Assembly: GCA_025463565.1 (NCBI GenBank)
Contig: JAODAT010000075.1
Coordinates: 1-64,000, forward strand
Origin: Microbacteriaceae bacterium
GTDB lineage: Bacteria; Actinomycetota; Actinomycetes; Actinomycetales; Microbacteriaceae
DNA length: 64,000 nt
Reading direction: 5' to 3'
Shown here: positions 18,116 through 28,906 of the stretch, one piece after another
Position numbering within the stretch: position 1 is the first letter of the stretch
Layout: the number at the start of each line of letters is the position of its first letter
The notes under the pieces: generated by a model
Seen by the model: the letters and a program-made list of their open reading frames with translations, nothing else
Told to the model about the DNA's origin: nothing
The model's database searches: none
Made by a program: the position numbers and the translations under genes

Positions 18116-18765
18116 TGGACTATTTCCTTTTCGCTTGCAACCTGTGTGAGCACGTTAGCGAACGTCTCGGCCTCCTGCGCGCCGGACACACCGTACTTGC
18201 CGTCGATCACGAAAAACGGCACGCCGTTGATGCCGTATTCCTGGGCCTGGGCGACATCCGCCTTCACATCCGCGAGGAAGCGATGCGACTCGAGAGCCTC
18301 GGTCACCTCGGCGCGGTCGTAGCCGAGCTCGACCGCGATGTCGACCAGGTCGGGGATACGGCCGACGTGCTCGCCGTTGACGAAATACGCCTTCAGCAGG
18401 CGCTCCTTCATCTCCAGCTGGCGGCCCTTCGATTTGGCGAAGTGGATGAGTTCGTGCGAGATGACCGTGTTCGTCTGGTGCACGTGGTCGTAGTCGTAGT
18501 CGAGTCCGACGGACTTGGCGATTGCCGTGACGTTCGCCAGCATCTGCTCGACCTGCTGTTTCGGCATGCCCTTGCGCTGGCTCAGGTAGTCGACCGGCGT
18601 GCCATCGAAATCGACGGGGGTGTCGGGGCTGAGCTCGAACGAGTGGTACTCGATTTCGACGGCGCCGCCGAACTGCTTCGCACCCGCCTCGAACTTGCGT
18701 TTGCCGATGTAGCACCACGGGCACTGCACGTCTGACCAGATATCGACCTTGATTGCGTCACTCAC
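18112..18765 (-). CDS. DsbA-family oxidoreductase (FrnE-like)
   Basis: IWSDVQCPWCYIGKRKFE CxxC; GINGVPFFVIDGKYGVSGAQ. Confidence 0.93.
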   Translation of the reverse strand: MSDAIKVDIWSDVQCPWCYIGKRKFEAGAKQFGGAVEIEYHSFELSPDTPVDFDGTPVDYLSQRKGMPKQQVEQMLANVTAIAKSVGLDYDYDHVHQTNTVISHELIHFAKSKGRQLEMKERLLKAYFVNGEHVGRIPDLVDIAVELGYDRAEVTEALESHRFLADVKADVAQAQEYGINGVPFFVIDGKYGVSGAQEAETFANVLTQVASEKEIVQ

Positions 18766-19817
18766 CCCTGTGTCAACGCGCCTCCGGCATCCGTATTCCC
18801 ACCCCGTTCGGGTTGCCCTTTCGGTTGCCCTTTCGGATGCCCTTTCGGAAATTCAGGACTTTGGCGCTGAAGTCGCCTTTTGAGGCGCTTGGTTCCGGGG
18901 GCTGTCACGTCTGCCGCGCGCCAAAGTCCTGAATTTCCGAAAGCAGCGGGACGGGTGTCGACATGGGTGGCGACCGCGGTCTCGATCGCCCGGAGCACGC
19001 GAGGCCAGTCGTCGAAGACGGCCCGCGCACTCGGACGGATGCAGTGCAGCCGCTCGATCGTGATGTCGAGGTCTTTGGAGCGGTCCTCCTCGAACCTGTC
19101 CCAGTGGAAGCGTTCGCCGTCCGTCTCGACGCCGACGCAGCGATCCACCTCGAGGTCGATGTGCTCGAGGTCACCGAGCGGCCGCTGTGACTCGACGTGA
19201 TGTCCGCGCAGGCAAAGGCGGGTTCGGGACAGGCTCTCGGGCAGCGAGTCGCATTTCTCGTCAACCCAGTCGCGAAAGCGCCTGAGCTCGGCCGGCAGCG
19301 CCAGCAGGATCGACTCGAAATCCATCCTGTCGATCACCCCATTGCGCAGCGCCCAGTCAAGGGCCGCGATCGCCTGCTCGAACGGCTCGTCGAGCGCAAC
19401 GCGATACAGGGCGTCGCGGATGTCGACAGCCCAGGCGGTGCCGCGGCCCGCGACCCCGGCGTCGTCCCAGTGGAGCACCGCGGGGTCAGAAGTCCCGGCG
19501 AACCGCACCCGGCGGTTGAACTGCGACCTCAGTCGCGCCGCGTTGTCGTGCACGGAAACGTGCAGCGGATGCGTGCCCAACACCCAGCCGCCGGCCTGCG
19601 CGACGGCGGAGACGCCGGTCAACCGGCCGCCCACCCGCACAGCGCGCACCCTCGGGTCCATCGGCGGGAGGGTCGTGTACCAACCCTGGCGTGCGCGAAT
19701 TACTTCGCCATTGCGCACCGCGGAGGTGAGGTGATGATCGCGCGCGCCTCGGCGCACGAGCTGGCGCTTCTGGGCGATGCCGCCGAGCGAGGTGACGATG
19801 GATGCGATGTCGGGCAT
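18762..19817 (-). CDS. AbiEi-antitoxin-like N-terminus plus DUF559/Vsr-like C-terminal domain
   Basis: GGIAQKRQLVRRGARDHHLTSAVRNGEVIRARQGWYTTL; DLEVDRCVGVETDGERFHWDRFEEDRSKD; C-terminus is translated repeat. Confidence 0.7.
   Translation of the reverse strand: MPDIASIVTSLGGIAQKRQLVRRGARDHHLTSAVRNGEVIRARQGWYTTLPPMDPRVRAVRVGGRLTGVSAVAQAGGWVLGTHPLHVSVHDNAARLRSQFNRRVRFAGTSDPAVLHWDDAGVAGRGTAWAVDIRDALYRVALDEPFEQAIAALDWALRNGVIDRMDFESILLALPAELRRFRDWVDEKCDSLPESLSRTRLCLRGHHVESQRPLGDLEHIDLEVDRCVGVETDGERFHWDRFEEDRSKDLDITIERLHCIRPSARAVFDDWPRVLRAIETAVATHVDTRPAAFGNSGLWRAADVTAPGTKRLKRRLQRQSPEFPKGHPKGQPKGQPERGGNTDAGGALTQG
18811..18848. repeat. three imperfect 12-bp tandem units abutting element #4
   Basis: GGTTGCCCTTTC GGTTGCCCTTTC GGATGCCCTTTC GG. 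Confidence 0.85.
18847..18938. repeat. IR element #4 (92 bp), inside a CDS 3' end
   Basis: Perfect arms extended by CGC/GCG, 56-bp interior. Confidence 0.95.
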
Positions 19818-19926
19818 GACGCGATCCTGCGGGAGCCGAGGTGCGGGCGCGGCGGGATGCCGGGCCGCGGTGCACCCGCCGGCGGCTTGCCCGCTGTGGA
19901 GGGGCGGACATCCGCCCCGCCCTTTC

Positions 19927-20018
19927 GGAAATTCAGGACAATGGCGCGCACCCGCGCCGCCGAAGTCCGTTAATACTGGCCAGGCAGAGAGACCCCGTGA
20001 CCGAAGTCCTGAATTTCC
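19927..20018. repeat. IR element #5 (92 bp), mismatched arms
   Basis: Left GGAAATTCAGGACAATGG, right CCGAAGTCCTGAATTTCC, 56-bp interior. Confidence 0.93.
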
Positions 20019-20045
20019 GAAGGTGCGAGAGCACGACCGCCGAAG

Positions 20046-21431
20046 TCAGGCGCCGATGAGGCGCTCGGCCAGGTAGCCCTGCAGGCGGTCCAGGGAGACG
20101 CGCTCCTGGGCCATCGAGTCGCGCTCGCGCACCGTGACGGCCTTGTCGTCGAGGGTGTCGAAGTCGACCGTGATGCAGAACGGGGTGCCGACCTCGTCCT
20201 GCCTGCGGTAGCGGCGGCCGATGGCGCCGGCGTCGTCGAACTCGATCATCCAGTACTTGCGGAGGTCGGCCGCGAGCTCGCGCGCGACCGGCGACAGCTG
20301 GTCGTTGCGCGACAGCGGCAGCACGGCGGCCTTCACCGGCGCCAGTCTGCGGTCGAGACGGAGAACCGTGCGCTTGTCGACTCCGCCCTTCGTGTTCGGC
20401 GCTTCGTCTTCGTGATAGGCGTCGACGAGAAACGCCATCAGCGCGCGCGTGAGACCGAATGCCGGCTCAATGACGTACGGAATCCACCGCTCGTTCTTGG
20501 TCTGGTCGAAGTAGGAGAGGTCGACACCGGATGCCTCGGAATGCGTCTTCAGGTCGAAGTCGGTGCGGTTGGCGACGCCCATCAGCTCGCCCCACTCGCT
20601 GCCGGCGAAGCGGAAACGGTATTCGACATCCACCGTGCGCTTCGAGTAGTGGCTGAGCTTCTCTTTCGGGTGCTCGTATAGGCGGAGGTTGTCAGCAGAA
20701 ATACCGAGATCCGTGTACCACTTGAGCGAGGCATCGATCCAATACTGGTGCCACGTCTCGTCGGTGCCGGGCTCGACGAAGAACTCCATCTCCATCTGCT
20801 CGAACTCGCGCGTGCGGAAGATGAAGTTGCCGGGCGTGATCTCGTTGCGGAAGCTCTTGCCGATTTGCGCGATGCCGAACGGCGGCTTCATGCGCGAGGC
20901 ACCGGCCACGTTGGCGAAGTTGACGAAGATGCCCTGCGCGGTCTCGGGCCGCAGGTAGTGCAGGCCCTCCTCGTTATCGACCGGGCCGAGGAAGGTCTTC
21001 AGCAGTCCTGAGAAGTTCTGCGGCTCCGTCCAGGAGCCGGGCTGGCCGGTGTCCGGGTCTCGGATATCGGCGAGGCCATTTGCCGGCGGATGACCGTGCT
21101 TCTCCTCGTACTGCTCCAGCAGGTGGTCCGCGCGATAGCGCTTGTGGGTGTGCAGCGACTCGACCAGCGGGTCGCTGAAGACCTCGACGTGGCCGGACGC
21201 TTCCCACACGCGGCGCGGCAGGATGACGGCGGAGTCGATGCCGACGATGTCGTCACGGCCCTGCACCATGAACTGCCACCACTGGCGCTTGATGTTTTCC
21301 TTCAGCGCCGTTCCGAGGGGGCCGTAGTCCCAGGCCGAGCGCGATCCGCCGTAGATCTCCCCCGACTGGAACACGAATCCGCGACGCTTCGCAAGGTTGA
21401 TGACGGGGTCGAGCGGTGAGGCGTTGGCCAC
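20046..21431 (-). CDS. glyS: glycine--tRNA ligase
   Basis: [57 protein letters not shown]-type class II motifs (ORF reads [31 protein letters not shown]). Confidence 0.96.
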   Translation of the reverse strand: MANASPLDPVINLAKRRGFVFQSGEIYGGSRSAWDYGPLGTALKENIKRQWWQFMVQGRDDIVGIDSAVILPRRVWEASGHVEVFSDPLVESLHTHKRYRADHLLEQYEEKHGHPPANGLADIRDPDTGQPGSWTEPQNFSGLLKTFLGPVDNEEGLHYLRPETAQGIFVNFANVAGASRMKPPFGIAQIGKSFRNEITPGNFIFRTREFEQMEMEFFVEPGTDETWHQYWIDASLKWYTDLGISADNLRLYEHPKEKLSHYSKRTVDVEYRFRFAGSEWGELMGVANRTDFDLKTHSEASGVDLSYFDQTKNERWIPYVIEPAFGLTRALMAFLVDAYHEDEAPNTKGGVDKRTVLRLDRRLAPVKAAVLPLSRNDQLSPVARELAADLRKYWMIEFDDAGAIGRRYRRQDEVGTPFCITVDFDTLDDKAVTVRERDSMAQERVSLDRLQGYLAERLIGA

Positions 21432-21504
21432 TGGGAACTCCAATATGGAACAGCCGTGCTGGATGCGCGGTCGAAAGCCTCAGCCTAGCGAAGCCGCATC
21501 CTTC

Positions 21505-21585
21505 GGAAATTCAGGACTTTGGCGCGGACGCCGTGACCAGTCCCGCGTGTCGCCCGCGGCATCCGCGCCAAAGTCCTGAATTTCC
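21505..21585. repeat. IR element #6 (81 bp)
   Basis: Perfect arms extended by CGCGG/CCGCG, 45-bp interior. Confidence 0.95.
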
Positions 21586-21600
21586 AGAAAAAACGAGCCG

Positions 21601-22638
21601 CTAGCGGAGGGCCGCGAGCACGTGCTCCACGTCGATGTCGTCGTTCCAGAGGTGGAAGGCGGCGCGCAGGCGGCCGGCTCGGCCGGAGGCACGGATGCCG
21701 ACGGCGTTGAGCTTGCCGAGGTCGCTGCCGTCAGGGTCGGCCCAGGTCACGATCGCCTGGTGCTGCTGCGGGATGCCGAGCCCGTCGCACAGTGCGTCGC
21801 CGAGCCCGCTGGTGTAGTCCCACACCCCGGAGATGTCGAGGTCGGCGAACATCCGGATCGCCGGTTCCGCCCCCACCCAGGCCGGCCACGCCGGGGAGAC
21901 ATCGAACGCGCGAGCATCGCGCGCGAGCGTCATCGTGGGCCCGTAGCAGGACTGCCACACGTCGTCGCCCGCGTACCAGCCGGCCTGAAGCGGAACCAGC
22001 AAAGACTGAAAACGAGTCGACAGGGTCAGGAACGCGACCCCACGCGGGGAGCAGAGCCACTTGTAGGAGTGGCAGACGGTAGCGTCGAAGCGGGACGCGT
22101 CGACGGGATGAACGCCGGCGGACTGCGTGATGTCGCACAGCGTGTACGCGTCGTGCGCCTCGGCCGCCGCGGTGATCGCGTCGACATCCGCCACGACACC
22201 GGTCGCCGACTGCACGTGCGAGAACACGACGAGCCAGGTCGCGTCCGTGATCGCCGCGGCCAGGCCTGCCAGCGGCACGTTCCGCACCGTGATCGACGGA
22301 CGTTGCAGGAACGGGAAGATGATCGACGAGAAGTCGCCGTCGACGCACAGCACCTCGGCGCCATCGGGCACGGCGGCGGCGACCACGCTGACGATGACGG
22401 AGGTCTGCGAACCGCAGGCGACCCGGTCTGCGCCGACCCCGACCAGTCGGGCGAAGTGGCCGCGGGTGTTTTCGATGATGCCGTCGTAGTCCTGCGGGTC
22501 ACGGCGGGCAGCCGACCACAGGTCGAGGTCGCCCCGGAGCGCTGCGGTGGTCTCCCGCGTCGGGATGCCGACCGACGCGACGGCGAGAAAGTCCCGTCCG
22601 GCATCGAAGCTGTTCCGGGCTGTAGTGAGCGACGTCAT
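21601..22638 (-). CDS. class V aminotransferase-fold PLP enzyme
   Basis: DITQSAGVHPVDASRFDATVCHSYKWLCSPRGVAFL PLP-Lys region. Confidence 0.85.
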   Translation of the reverse strand: MTSLTTARNSFDAGRDFLAVASVGIPTRETTAALRGDLDLWSAARRDPQDYDGIIENTRGHFARLVGVGADRVACGSQTSVIVSVVAAAVPDGAEVLCVDGDFSSIIFPFLQRPSITVRNVPLAGLAAAITDATWLVVFSHVQSATGVVADVDAITAAAEAHDAYTLCDITQSAGVHPVDASRFDATVCHSYKWLCSPRGVAFLTLSTRFQSLLVPLQAGWYAGDDVWQSCYGPTMTLARDARAFDVSPAWPAWVGAEPAIRMFADLDISGVWDYTSGLGDALCDGLGIPQQHQAIVTWADPDGSDLGKLNAVGIRASGRAGRLRAAFHLWNDDIDVEHVLAALR

Positions 22639-22665
22639 GCCGTACAGCCTCGCCCGGCCAGACGC

Positions 22666-22680
22666 ATGCCACAAGGGCAT
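22666..22680. promoter_or_regulatory. LysR-type T-N11-A box
   Basis: ATGCC-ACAAG-GGCAT between divergent LysR and aminotransferase genes. Confidence 0.7.
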
Positions 22681-22709
22681 ACTTCGGATGCGACCGATAA
22701 CATCACCCA

Positions 22710-23660
22710 ATGAGTATCGATCTCGACCCGCAACTCGACCTTCAGTCGGTGCGCATCGCGCGCGCCATCGCCGACTCGGGCTCCATCACCGGGGCGGCCC
22801 GTGCGCTCGGCTACAGCCAACCCGCGGTAAGCCAGCACCTGCAGCGCGCCGAAGCCCGGCTGGGACTCCCGCTCGTCACCCGCACTGGTCGCACGGTTCG
22901 GCTCACCGAGGCCGGACAGGTGCTGGCCCGCCACGCGCTCGCCATCACCTCCGCCTTCGACGCTGCCACCGGCGACCTCGCCGACCTCGCCGGACTCCGC
23001 ACCGGCACGGTGCGTCTGGCCGCGTTCCCGACGGCGTCGTCGACGATCGTGCCCCGACTACTGGCGATGCTGAGTGAACAGCACCCGGGCATCCGCGTCA
23101 GCTATGTTGAGGCGCAGCCGCCTCAGGCTGTCGCGATGGTGCGCGACGGGTCAGTCGACCTCGCGATCACGTTCAGCTACCCGGGCGACCGGTCAGACCC
23201 CCATCGCGACAGCGCGAACGGGCTCGCGACCGAGACGCTGTTCACCGAAGAGATGGTGGTCGTGCTCCCGGTCGGTCATCCGCACTCGGGCGACGATCCG
23301 ATCGACGTCTCCGCGCTCCGTACCGAGCGGTGGATCGCCGGATGTCCGCGCTGTCGCGGCCATCTTCTCGCCGTCTGCGAGGTGGCCGGCTTCGCCCCGC
23401 GGATCGAGTTCGAGACCGACAACGCCAGCGCGGTGCTCAACATGGTGGCGAGTGGTCTCGGGGTTGCGATGCTGCCGCGGCTCGCGCTCGCGACGGCGAC
23501 GCTACCGGCCGGCGCGGTCATCCGCACGCACACTCCGGCGAGCATGCGCAGCATCCACCTGGTCTCGAGCGACGGAGCGCGCACCGTGCCCAGCCTCGTC
23601 GCCGCGACGACCCTGCTGCACCGCCTGTCTGGCGACGACTGGGACCTGGTCAAAAACTAG
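22710..23660 (+). CDS. LysR-family transcriptional regulator
   Basis: DSGSITGAARALGYSQPAVSQHLQRAEARLGLPLVTRTGR. Confidence 0.95.
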   Translation: MSIDLDPQLDLQSVRIARAIADSGSITGAARALGYSQPAVSQHLQRAEARLGLPLVTRTGRTVRLTEAGQVLARHALAITSAFDAATGDLADLAGLRTGTVRLAAFPTASSTIVPRLLAMLSEQHPGIRVSYVEAQPPQAVAMVRDGSVDLAITFSYPGDRSDPHRDSANGLATETLFTEEMVVVLPVGHPHSGDDPIDVSALRTERWIAGCPRCRGHLLAVCEVAGFAPRIEFETDNASAVLNMVASGLGVAMLPRLALATATLPAGAVIRTHTPASMRSIHLVSSDGARTVPSLVAATTLLHRLSGDDWDLVKN

Positions 23661-24676
23661 AAGGAGTGCGCCTGCTCCAGGATGCTGAGGACGGCGAGCG
23701 AGTCCCTCGCGTCGACGGGGCTGGCGGCCCCGTCGAGCAGAGTCGCGGCCACACCGGCGTAGAAGGCCGCGTAGTCGCCGTGCTCCATCGGCACGGGCAC
23801 CAGGTCGGCACCGGTTCCGAGCGTGCCCCATGCGCTTTCGGGCTGCTCCCCGAATCCGGGATCGGCCGGTGAAGCACCGGCCATGAGTGCGGGCTCCTGC
23901 CCGTCGAGCCCGTACGAGGCGTAGGCGGATTTCGAGCCGAGCACCCGAAAGCGCGGCCCGCTCTGGCCGGCGAAGCGGCTCACCGTGAGATGCGAGTGCA
24001 CACCGCTGTCATGTCGAAGCGACAGGAAGGCGTCGTCGTCACTCACCCCGCCCTCCCGCAGCACGGAGAGCTCGGCATCCACCAGCGTCGCCGGCCCGAA
24101 CAGCTGCAGTGCCTGGTCGACGACGTGGCTGCCGAGGTCGAAGGTGATCCCGGCGCCCTGGCTGATCGGTGTGGTGTCCTGCCAGCGGTCGCGAAGCGCG
24201 GGTGACCAGCGCTCGAAGGTCGACTCGAAGCGATGCACCGTGCCGAGCGCGCCCGATTCGACGAGCTTGCGCACCGTCAGAAAATCGCCGTCCCAGCGGC
24301 GGTTCTGGTACACGAAGAGATTCCCGCCGGCGGCGATCAGCTGCTCGGCCTGGGATACGGATGCCGCGAACGGCTTGTCGATGACGACAGCGGCCCCGCT
24401 CGCCAGGGCCGCCAGACCCTGCTCGAGGTGCACGTGCGCCGGTGAGGCCAGCACCACCAGGTCGAGGCCCCGCTCGATGAGTTCTCCCGGGGTCGCCACG
24501 ATTTCGGCACCCGGGTGGTGCGCTCGCGCTTCGGCCTGGCGGGACGGGTCGCTCGTGGCGATCACGTCGAGGCTGAAACGGTCATTCGTCGCGACGAATG
24601 GGGAATGGAAAATGCGGCCGGAGAGGCCGTAGCCGATGATTCCGGTGCTGATTCTTTTCGAGGATCTTTCGTTCAC
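23657..24676 (-). CDS. Gfo/Idh/MocA-family oxidoreductase
   Basis: GIIGYGLSGRIFHSPFV; VIDKPFAASVSQAEQLI. Confidence 0.93.
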   Translation of the reverse strand: MNERSSKRISTGIIGYGLSGRIFHSPFVATNDRFSLDVIATSDPSRQAEARAHHPGAEIVATPGELIERGLDLVVLASPAHVHLEQGLAALASGAAVVIDKPFAASVSQAEQLIAAGGNLFVYQNRRWDGDFLTVRKLVESGALGTVHRFESTFERWSPALRDRWQDTTPISQGAGITFDLGSHVVDQALQLFGPATLVDAELSVLREGGVSDDDAFLSLRHDSGVHSHLTVSRFAGQSGPRFRVLGSKSAYASYGLDGQEPALMAGASPADPGFGEQPESAWGTLGTGADLVPVPMEHGDYAAFYAGVAATLLDGAASPVDARDSLAVLSILEQAHSF

Positions 24677-24745
24677 CCAGCCAGACTAGGCGCTAGCATC
24701 GGCATATTCCGGGCACCCCGAGCCCGGCGACCGCCCGGAGTACCC

Positions 24746-26362
24746 GTGAAAAATCTCCTCGCTGCTGCATCCGCGATCGTGCTCGCCCTCGGCGGCCTTG
24801 CGGTGGCGATTCCCGCGTCGGCCGCCACACCGACACCGAGTCCCGACAGCGTGCTGGTGTACACGGGAACCTCGACCACGTCAGCCGCCTCCGATCCTGG
24901 CACCGCGCTTTATTCCTCGTCCGCGGTCGCAACGGTCGACTGCGGTTCGGGGCACTGTCTGATCACGTCGATCTCGATCGACGGGAGCGTGCACGGCACC
25001 GGCATCCAACAGATGTACGGCGGAAAGCCGCCCTCGCTCGACCATGGCAAAGGCACCTTCTCCCTCTCGGCATACAACACCATTTGCAGCGACGATGAGT
25101 ACCTTCCTGCCGGCGTCTTCACGGTCGACATCAGCACGACCACCTTCAACGGTGTGTATAACGCGGAGGCCCAGCCCACTGTGCAGTGTCCGCAGGCGGA
25201 GCGGGGCCAGCCCGCCACCGTACTGACATTCGTGATGGCGCTGACCAGCGGCACCGCGTGCCTCATCGACTCGAGCTGCCCGACTCCAACGCCGACGCCA
25301 ACGGTCACCACCCTTGCGAACGGCGGCACGGCCCCGGGCCGCTCGACCGGGCCGCGGGCGGCATCCGTTCCGAGCGTGCTTAGCGTGCTGCCGACGGTGG
25401 TAAAGGCGTTCACCGTGCGGAACTCGATCTGGGCCGCAGCCGCTGCGGTCGTGCTCGTGCTGCTCATCGCCATCCCGACACACTTCTTCAATGAAGCCGC
25501 CGGCAAGACGAGTGAACTGTTCGAACGCTGGTGGCGCAAACGCCGGCCCGTGAAAACGGACAGGAAAGCGAAGCCGCTGAAGCCCGTGCGACTGGCCGGC
25601 TGGCCGCTCGCCGCTGGCGGAGTGGCCGCGGCGAGCATCATCTCGGCCTTCGTCGATCCAAGGTTCGGTTTCGACGCGGCCAGCGCACGCACCTTCGCGT
25701 CGATCCTCGTGTCGTTCGTGGTCGACGTCTGCATCGGCTGGTTCGTGCTGCTGTTCGTCGTTCGCAAGACGCATCCCGCCTCGACCGCCCGCTTCGAGTT
25801 CAAGCCGCTCACACTGCTGATCGTTGTCGTCGCCGTGTTGTTCAGCCGGCTCACCGACTTCCAGCCGGGCATCGTCTTCGGCCTGGTCGCGGGTATCGCG
25901 TTCGGCGGCTTGCTCGCAACGGCCGAGAAGGCGCGGGTCGCGCTGATCGGACTGGGCTGGTCGTTCGGCATCGGAGTGATCGCCTGGGTCGGCTACAGCC
26001 TCACCAGTGTGCACGCCGTATTCCTGCACGAGACACTGTCCGGGATCGCGATCGCCGGCAGCTCATCGCTGCCCATCGCACTACTGCCGGTGCGCGGACT
26101 CACGGGCGGTGTCGTCTGGAGATGGAAGCGCTGGGTCTGGGCGCTGGCCTACGGAGTCGGGCTGTTCGCGTTCATGGTGATGCTGATGCCAATGCCGTTC
26201 TCCTGGCAGAGCGTGCCGATCAACCTGGTGGTGTGGATCGTGCTCTATCTTGCCTACGCGGTCGTTGCGATCGGGCTGTGGCTGTTGGTCGAACGGCCAT
26301 GGAAGAAAGAAGAGTCAGGCGGAGGGAGCGTCGACCGCGCCGCCGAAGCGCCGGTTTCGTGA
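24746..26362 (+). CDS. signal-peptide-bearing multi-TM membrane protein, unknown function
   Basis: GTG start; [27 protein letters not shown] signal; secreted N-terminal region; 8 or more TM segments. Confidence 0.7.
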   Translation: MKNLLAAASAIVLALGGLAVAIPASAATPTPSPDSVLVYTGTSTTSAASDPGTALYSSSAVATVDCGSGHCLITSISIDGSVHGTGIQQMYGGKPPSLDHGKGTFSLSAYNTICSDDEYLPAGVFTVDISTTTFNGVYNAEAQPTVQCPQAERGQPATVLTFVMALTSGTACLIDSSCPTPTPTPTVTTLANGGTAPGRSTGPRAASVPSVLSVLPTVVKAFTVRNSIWAAAAAVVLVLLIAIPTHFFNEAAGKTSELFERWWRKRRPVKTDRKAKPLKPVRLAGWPLAAGGVAAASIISAFVDPRFGFDAASARTFASILVSFVVDVCIGWFVLLFVVRKTHPASTARFEFKPLTLLIVVVAVLFSRLTDFQPGIVFGLVAGIAFGGLLATAEKARVALIGLGWSFGIGVIAWVGYSLTSVHAVFLHETLSGIAIAGSSSLPIALLPVRGLTGGVVWRWKRWVWALAYGVGLFAFMVMLMPMPFSWQSVPINLVVWIVLYLAYAVVAIGLWLLVERPWKKEESGGGSVDRAAEAPVS

Positions 26363-27115
26363 GGCGTACAGCTCGATCGCGTTCCACAGGTCGACGCGGC
26401 TGAAATCCGGCCAGAGGGTGTCGAGGAAAACCATCTCGGCGTATGCCGACTGCCAGAGCATGAAATTGCTGGTGCGCTGCTCGCCCGACGACCGCACGAA
26501 CAGGTCGACATCCGGAAGATCAGGAATGTAGAGCGCGCGCTGGATGGTCTTCTCGGTGATTCCCGATGGTTTGAGCCGCCCGGCGGCCACCTCCTCGGCG
26601 ATCGCGCGCACGGAATCCTGAATTTCCGTGCGGCCACCGTAGTTGACGCACATCGTCAGGGTGAGAGTGCTGTTGCCCTCGGTGAGTCGCTCCGCGAACT
26701 GCAGCTCGTCGATCACCGAGCGCCACAGCCGGGGCTTGCGCCCCGCCCAGCGCACGCGAACGCCCCAGTCGTTGAGCTGGTCGCGGCGACGGTGCAGCAC
26801 GTCGCGGTTGAAGCCCATCAGGAAGCGAACCTCCTCGGGCGACCGCTTCCAGTTCTCCGTGGAGAACGCGTAGACGCTGATGTGCTTCACACCGATCTGG
26901 ATGGCGCCGGCGACGACATCGAGCAGCGCCGCCTCCCCCGCCTTGTGGCCTTCGATTCGGGTGAGCCCCTTGCCGTTCGCCCAGCGGCCGTTGCCGTCCA
27001 TGACGACGGCCACATGATCGGGGACGGCGGATTTCGGCAGCTGCGGCGGGTAGAGGCCGGTCCAGTCGACCGGCTTGAAGTCGACGGCATCTTTATGCGT
27101 CTTGTTGACCGGCAT
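26315..27115 (-). CDS. uppS: isoprenyl transferase (undecaprenyl diphosphate synthase family)
   Basis: [48 protein letters not shown]. Confidence 0.95.
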   Translation of the reverse strand: MPVNKTHKDAVDFKPVDWTGLYPPQLPKSAVPDHVAVVMDGNGRWANGKGLTRIEGHKAGEAALLDVVAGAIQIGVKHISVYAFSTENWKRSPEEVRFLMGFNRDVLHRRRDQLNDWGVRVRWAGRKPRLWRSVIDELQFAERLTEGNSTLTLTMCVNYGGRTEIQDSVRAIAEEVAAGRLKPSGITEKTIQRALYIPDLPDVDLFVRSSGEQRTSNFMLWQSAYAEMVFLDTLWPDFSRVDLWNAIELYASRNRRFGGAVDAPSA

Positions 27116-27888
27116 CAGGTATCTGTCCGTGAGATTTCGACAAGCTCAATCCGCGGTTCGGTGCGCCTCCGGTCGACGTGCTCCAGGGAACGGAGCCCGC
27201 GGTCGAGGTGGAACTGGGTGTATGCGGCGACGACGCCGCTCGCCTGCGCGCGGGTGCGGTCATCCGCCTCGTCCGCGGTGGCCCACTCTCCGGTGAGCAG
27301 GGATGACAGCAGCAGTATGGTCTGCCGGTCCAGTCGCGGGGCTCCGGGCGGTGCCACCTCGTCCGCCACCACCCCGCCCAGCTGCACCACGAACGCCGAG
27401 TGCGGCCCGGGGGCGCCCGTCACTGAGCAGGTGTCGAAGCTCGGCGACCAGCCGGCGATGGAGAGCGCGCGGAGGAGATACGAGTCGAGCGTCAGGCTCG
27501 CGCCGTGCTCCTGCTTCGAGAGCGAGCGGAGCGCACCGACCAGCAGGAGGTATTGCTGCAGGCTGGGTTCGGCATCCGTCAGCTTGTCCGCGGCCTCCAC
27601 CATGGCGCTTGCCGCCGTGTAGCTGCCGTAGTCGGCGGTGATTTCGGCCCCGTACGAGCCGACCGACTCGGCCTGGGTGACGATGTCGAGGCTGCGGCCC
27701 TCGTAGAGCTGCACGTCGGCCACCATGAACGGTTCCAGCCGGGCGCCGAATTTGGAGGCCGTTCGCCGGACGCCCTTCGCCACCGCGCGGATCTTGCCGT
27801 GCTCGCGGCTGAGCATCGTGACGATGCGATCGGCCTCACCGAGTTTGTGCGTGCGCAGCACGACGACTTCATCCCGGTAGAGCGGCAT
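27115..27888 (-). CDS. recO: DNA repair protein RecO
   Basis: [39 protein letters not shown]. Confidence 0.95.
   Translation of the reverse strand: MPLYRDEVVVLRTHKLGEADRIVTMLSREHGKIRAVAKGVRRTASKFGARLEPFMVADVQLYEGRSLDIVTQAESVGSYGAEITADYGSYTAASAMVEAADKLTDAEPSLQQYLLLVGALRSLSKQEHGASLTLDSYLLRALSIAGWSPSFDTCSVTGAPGPHSAFVVQLGGVVADEVAPPGAPRLDRQTILLLSSLLTGEWATADEADDRTRAQASGVVAAYTQFHLDRGLRSLEHVDRRRTEPRIELVEISRTDT
27131..27154. repeat. single degenerate arm of family 2
   Basis: GAGATTTCGACAAGCTCAATCCGC, 19/24 identical to the arm at 4846-4869, all differences transitions. Confidence 0.7.
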
Positions 27889-27913
27889 CCTTCAAGTATC
27901 GCCTGAAGGGCCG

Positions 27914-28906
27914 TCAGTGGGCCGATACGGCGCGGTGCTCGCCGCGGTCGATCAGTCGCGTCAGCAGCTCGGTGTAGCTCACGCCGACCGCCTGCCACAT
28001 GCGCGGGTACTGGCTGAACGCCGTGAGGCCTGGCAGGGTGTTCACCTCGTTGAGCGTGATCGCGCCGTCTTCGCCGACGAAGAAGTCGACGCGGGCAAGG
28101 CCGTCGCAGCCGAGGGTGCTGAAGGCCTCCTTCGCGTACTCGCCCAGCTGCACGCTGATGTGCTCCGGGATCTGCGCGGGCACCTCGAGCTCGGCGCCGC
28201 CGGAGGTGTATTTGGCCTCGTAGTCGAAGAACGCCGAGCTGGTGGGATGGATGCGCAGGGGCGCGCCGACCTCGAGCGAGCCGTCGACGTTCTGCAGCAC
28301 GCCGAGGTCGATCTCGTCGCCGACGACGGCCATCTGCACGAGCGCAACATCGTCGTGCTCGAGGGCGACGTCGATCGCCCGAAGCAGTTCGTACTGGTCG
28401 TCGGCCCGGCCGACCCCCACGCTCGAGCCCGAACGGTTCGGCTTCACGAACAGTGGAAATTCGAGATGCGCCACCAGCTCGAGCGCTCGATCACGGGTCT
28501 CCGCGGTAATGCCCATGCTCGGAATCGTCGGAATGCCGCCCGCCTCCAGCAGCGTCTGGGTCATCAGCTTGTCCATGGCCAGCGCGCTCGCGAGCACGCC
28601 GCAGCCGACGTAGGGCACTCCGGCAAGTTCGAGCAGGCCCTGCACGGTGCCGTCCTCGCCGAATCGGCCGTGCAGCACCGGGAACACCACATCGATGCCC
28701 TCGAGGTCGGGAAGCCGCGTGCCTCCGGTCGCGCTCGCCAGGTCGTCGATCGCGTCGACGCGGTGCCAGCGGCCGTCGCGCGCGATGCCGAACAGCACCG
28801 GCTCGAACAGAGCGGTGTCGAGGTTCGCGGCAACGCTGCGGGCCGAGTTGACGGAGACCTCGTGCTCGCTGTTCGCGCCGCCGAAGATGATGCCGATTCG
28901 CTTCAC
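27914..28906 (-). CDS. ddl: D-alanine--D-alanine ligase
   Basis: IIFGGANSEHEVSVNSARSV; FVKPNRSGSSVGVGR; LNEVNTLPGLTAFSQYP. Confidence 0.95.
   Translation of the reverse strand: MKRIGIIFGGANSEHEVSVNSARSVAANLDTALFEPVLFGIARDGRWHRVDAIDDLASATGGTRLPDLEGIDVVFPVLHGRFGEDGTVQGLLELAGVPYVGCGVLASALAMDKLMTQTLLEAGGIPTIPSMGITAETRDRALELVAHLEFPLFVKPNRSGSSVGVGRADDQYELLRAIDVALEHDDVALVQMAVVGDEIDLGVLQNVDGSLEVGAPLRIHPTSSAFFDYEAKYTSGGAELEVPAQIPEHISVQLGEYAKEAFSTLGCDGLARVDFFVGEDGAITLNEVNTLPGLTAFSQYPRMWQAVGVSYTELLTRLIDRGEHRAVSAH

Noticed and set aside
26612-26628. TCCTGAATTTCCG inside uppS, resembling a repeat arm
   Set aside because: Only a 13-bp partial match lacking GGAC-TTTGG and any partner arm; it encodes a conserved-region peptide (GGRTEIQDS), so probably coincidence.
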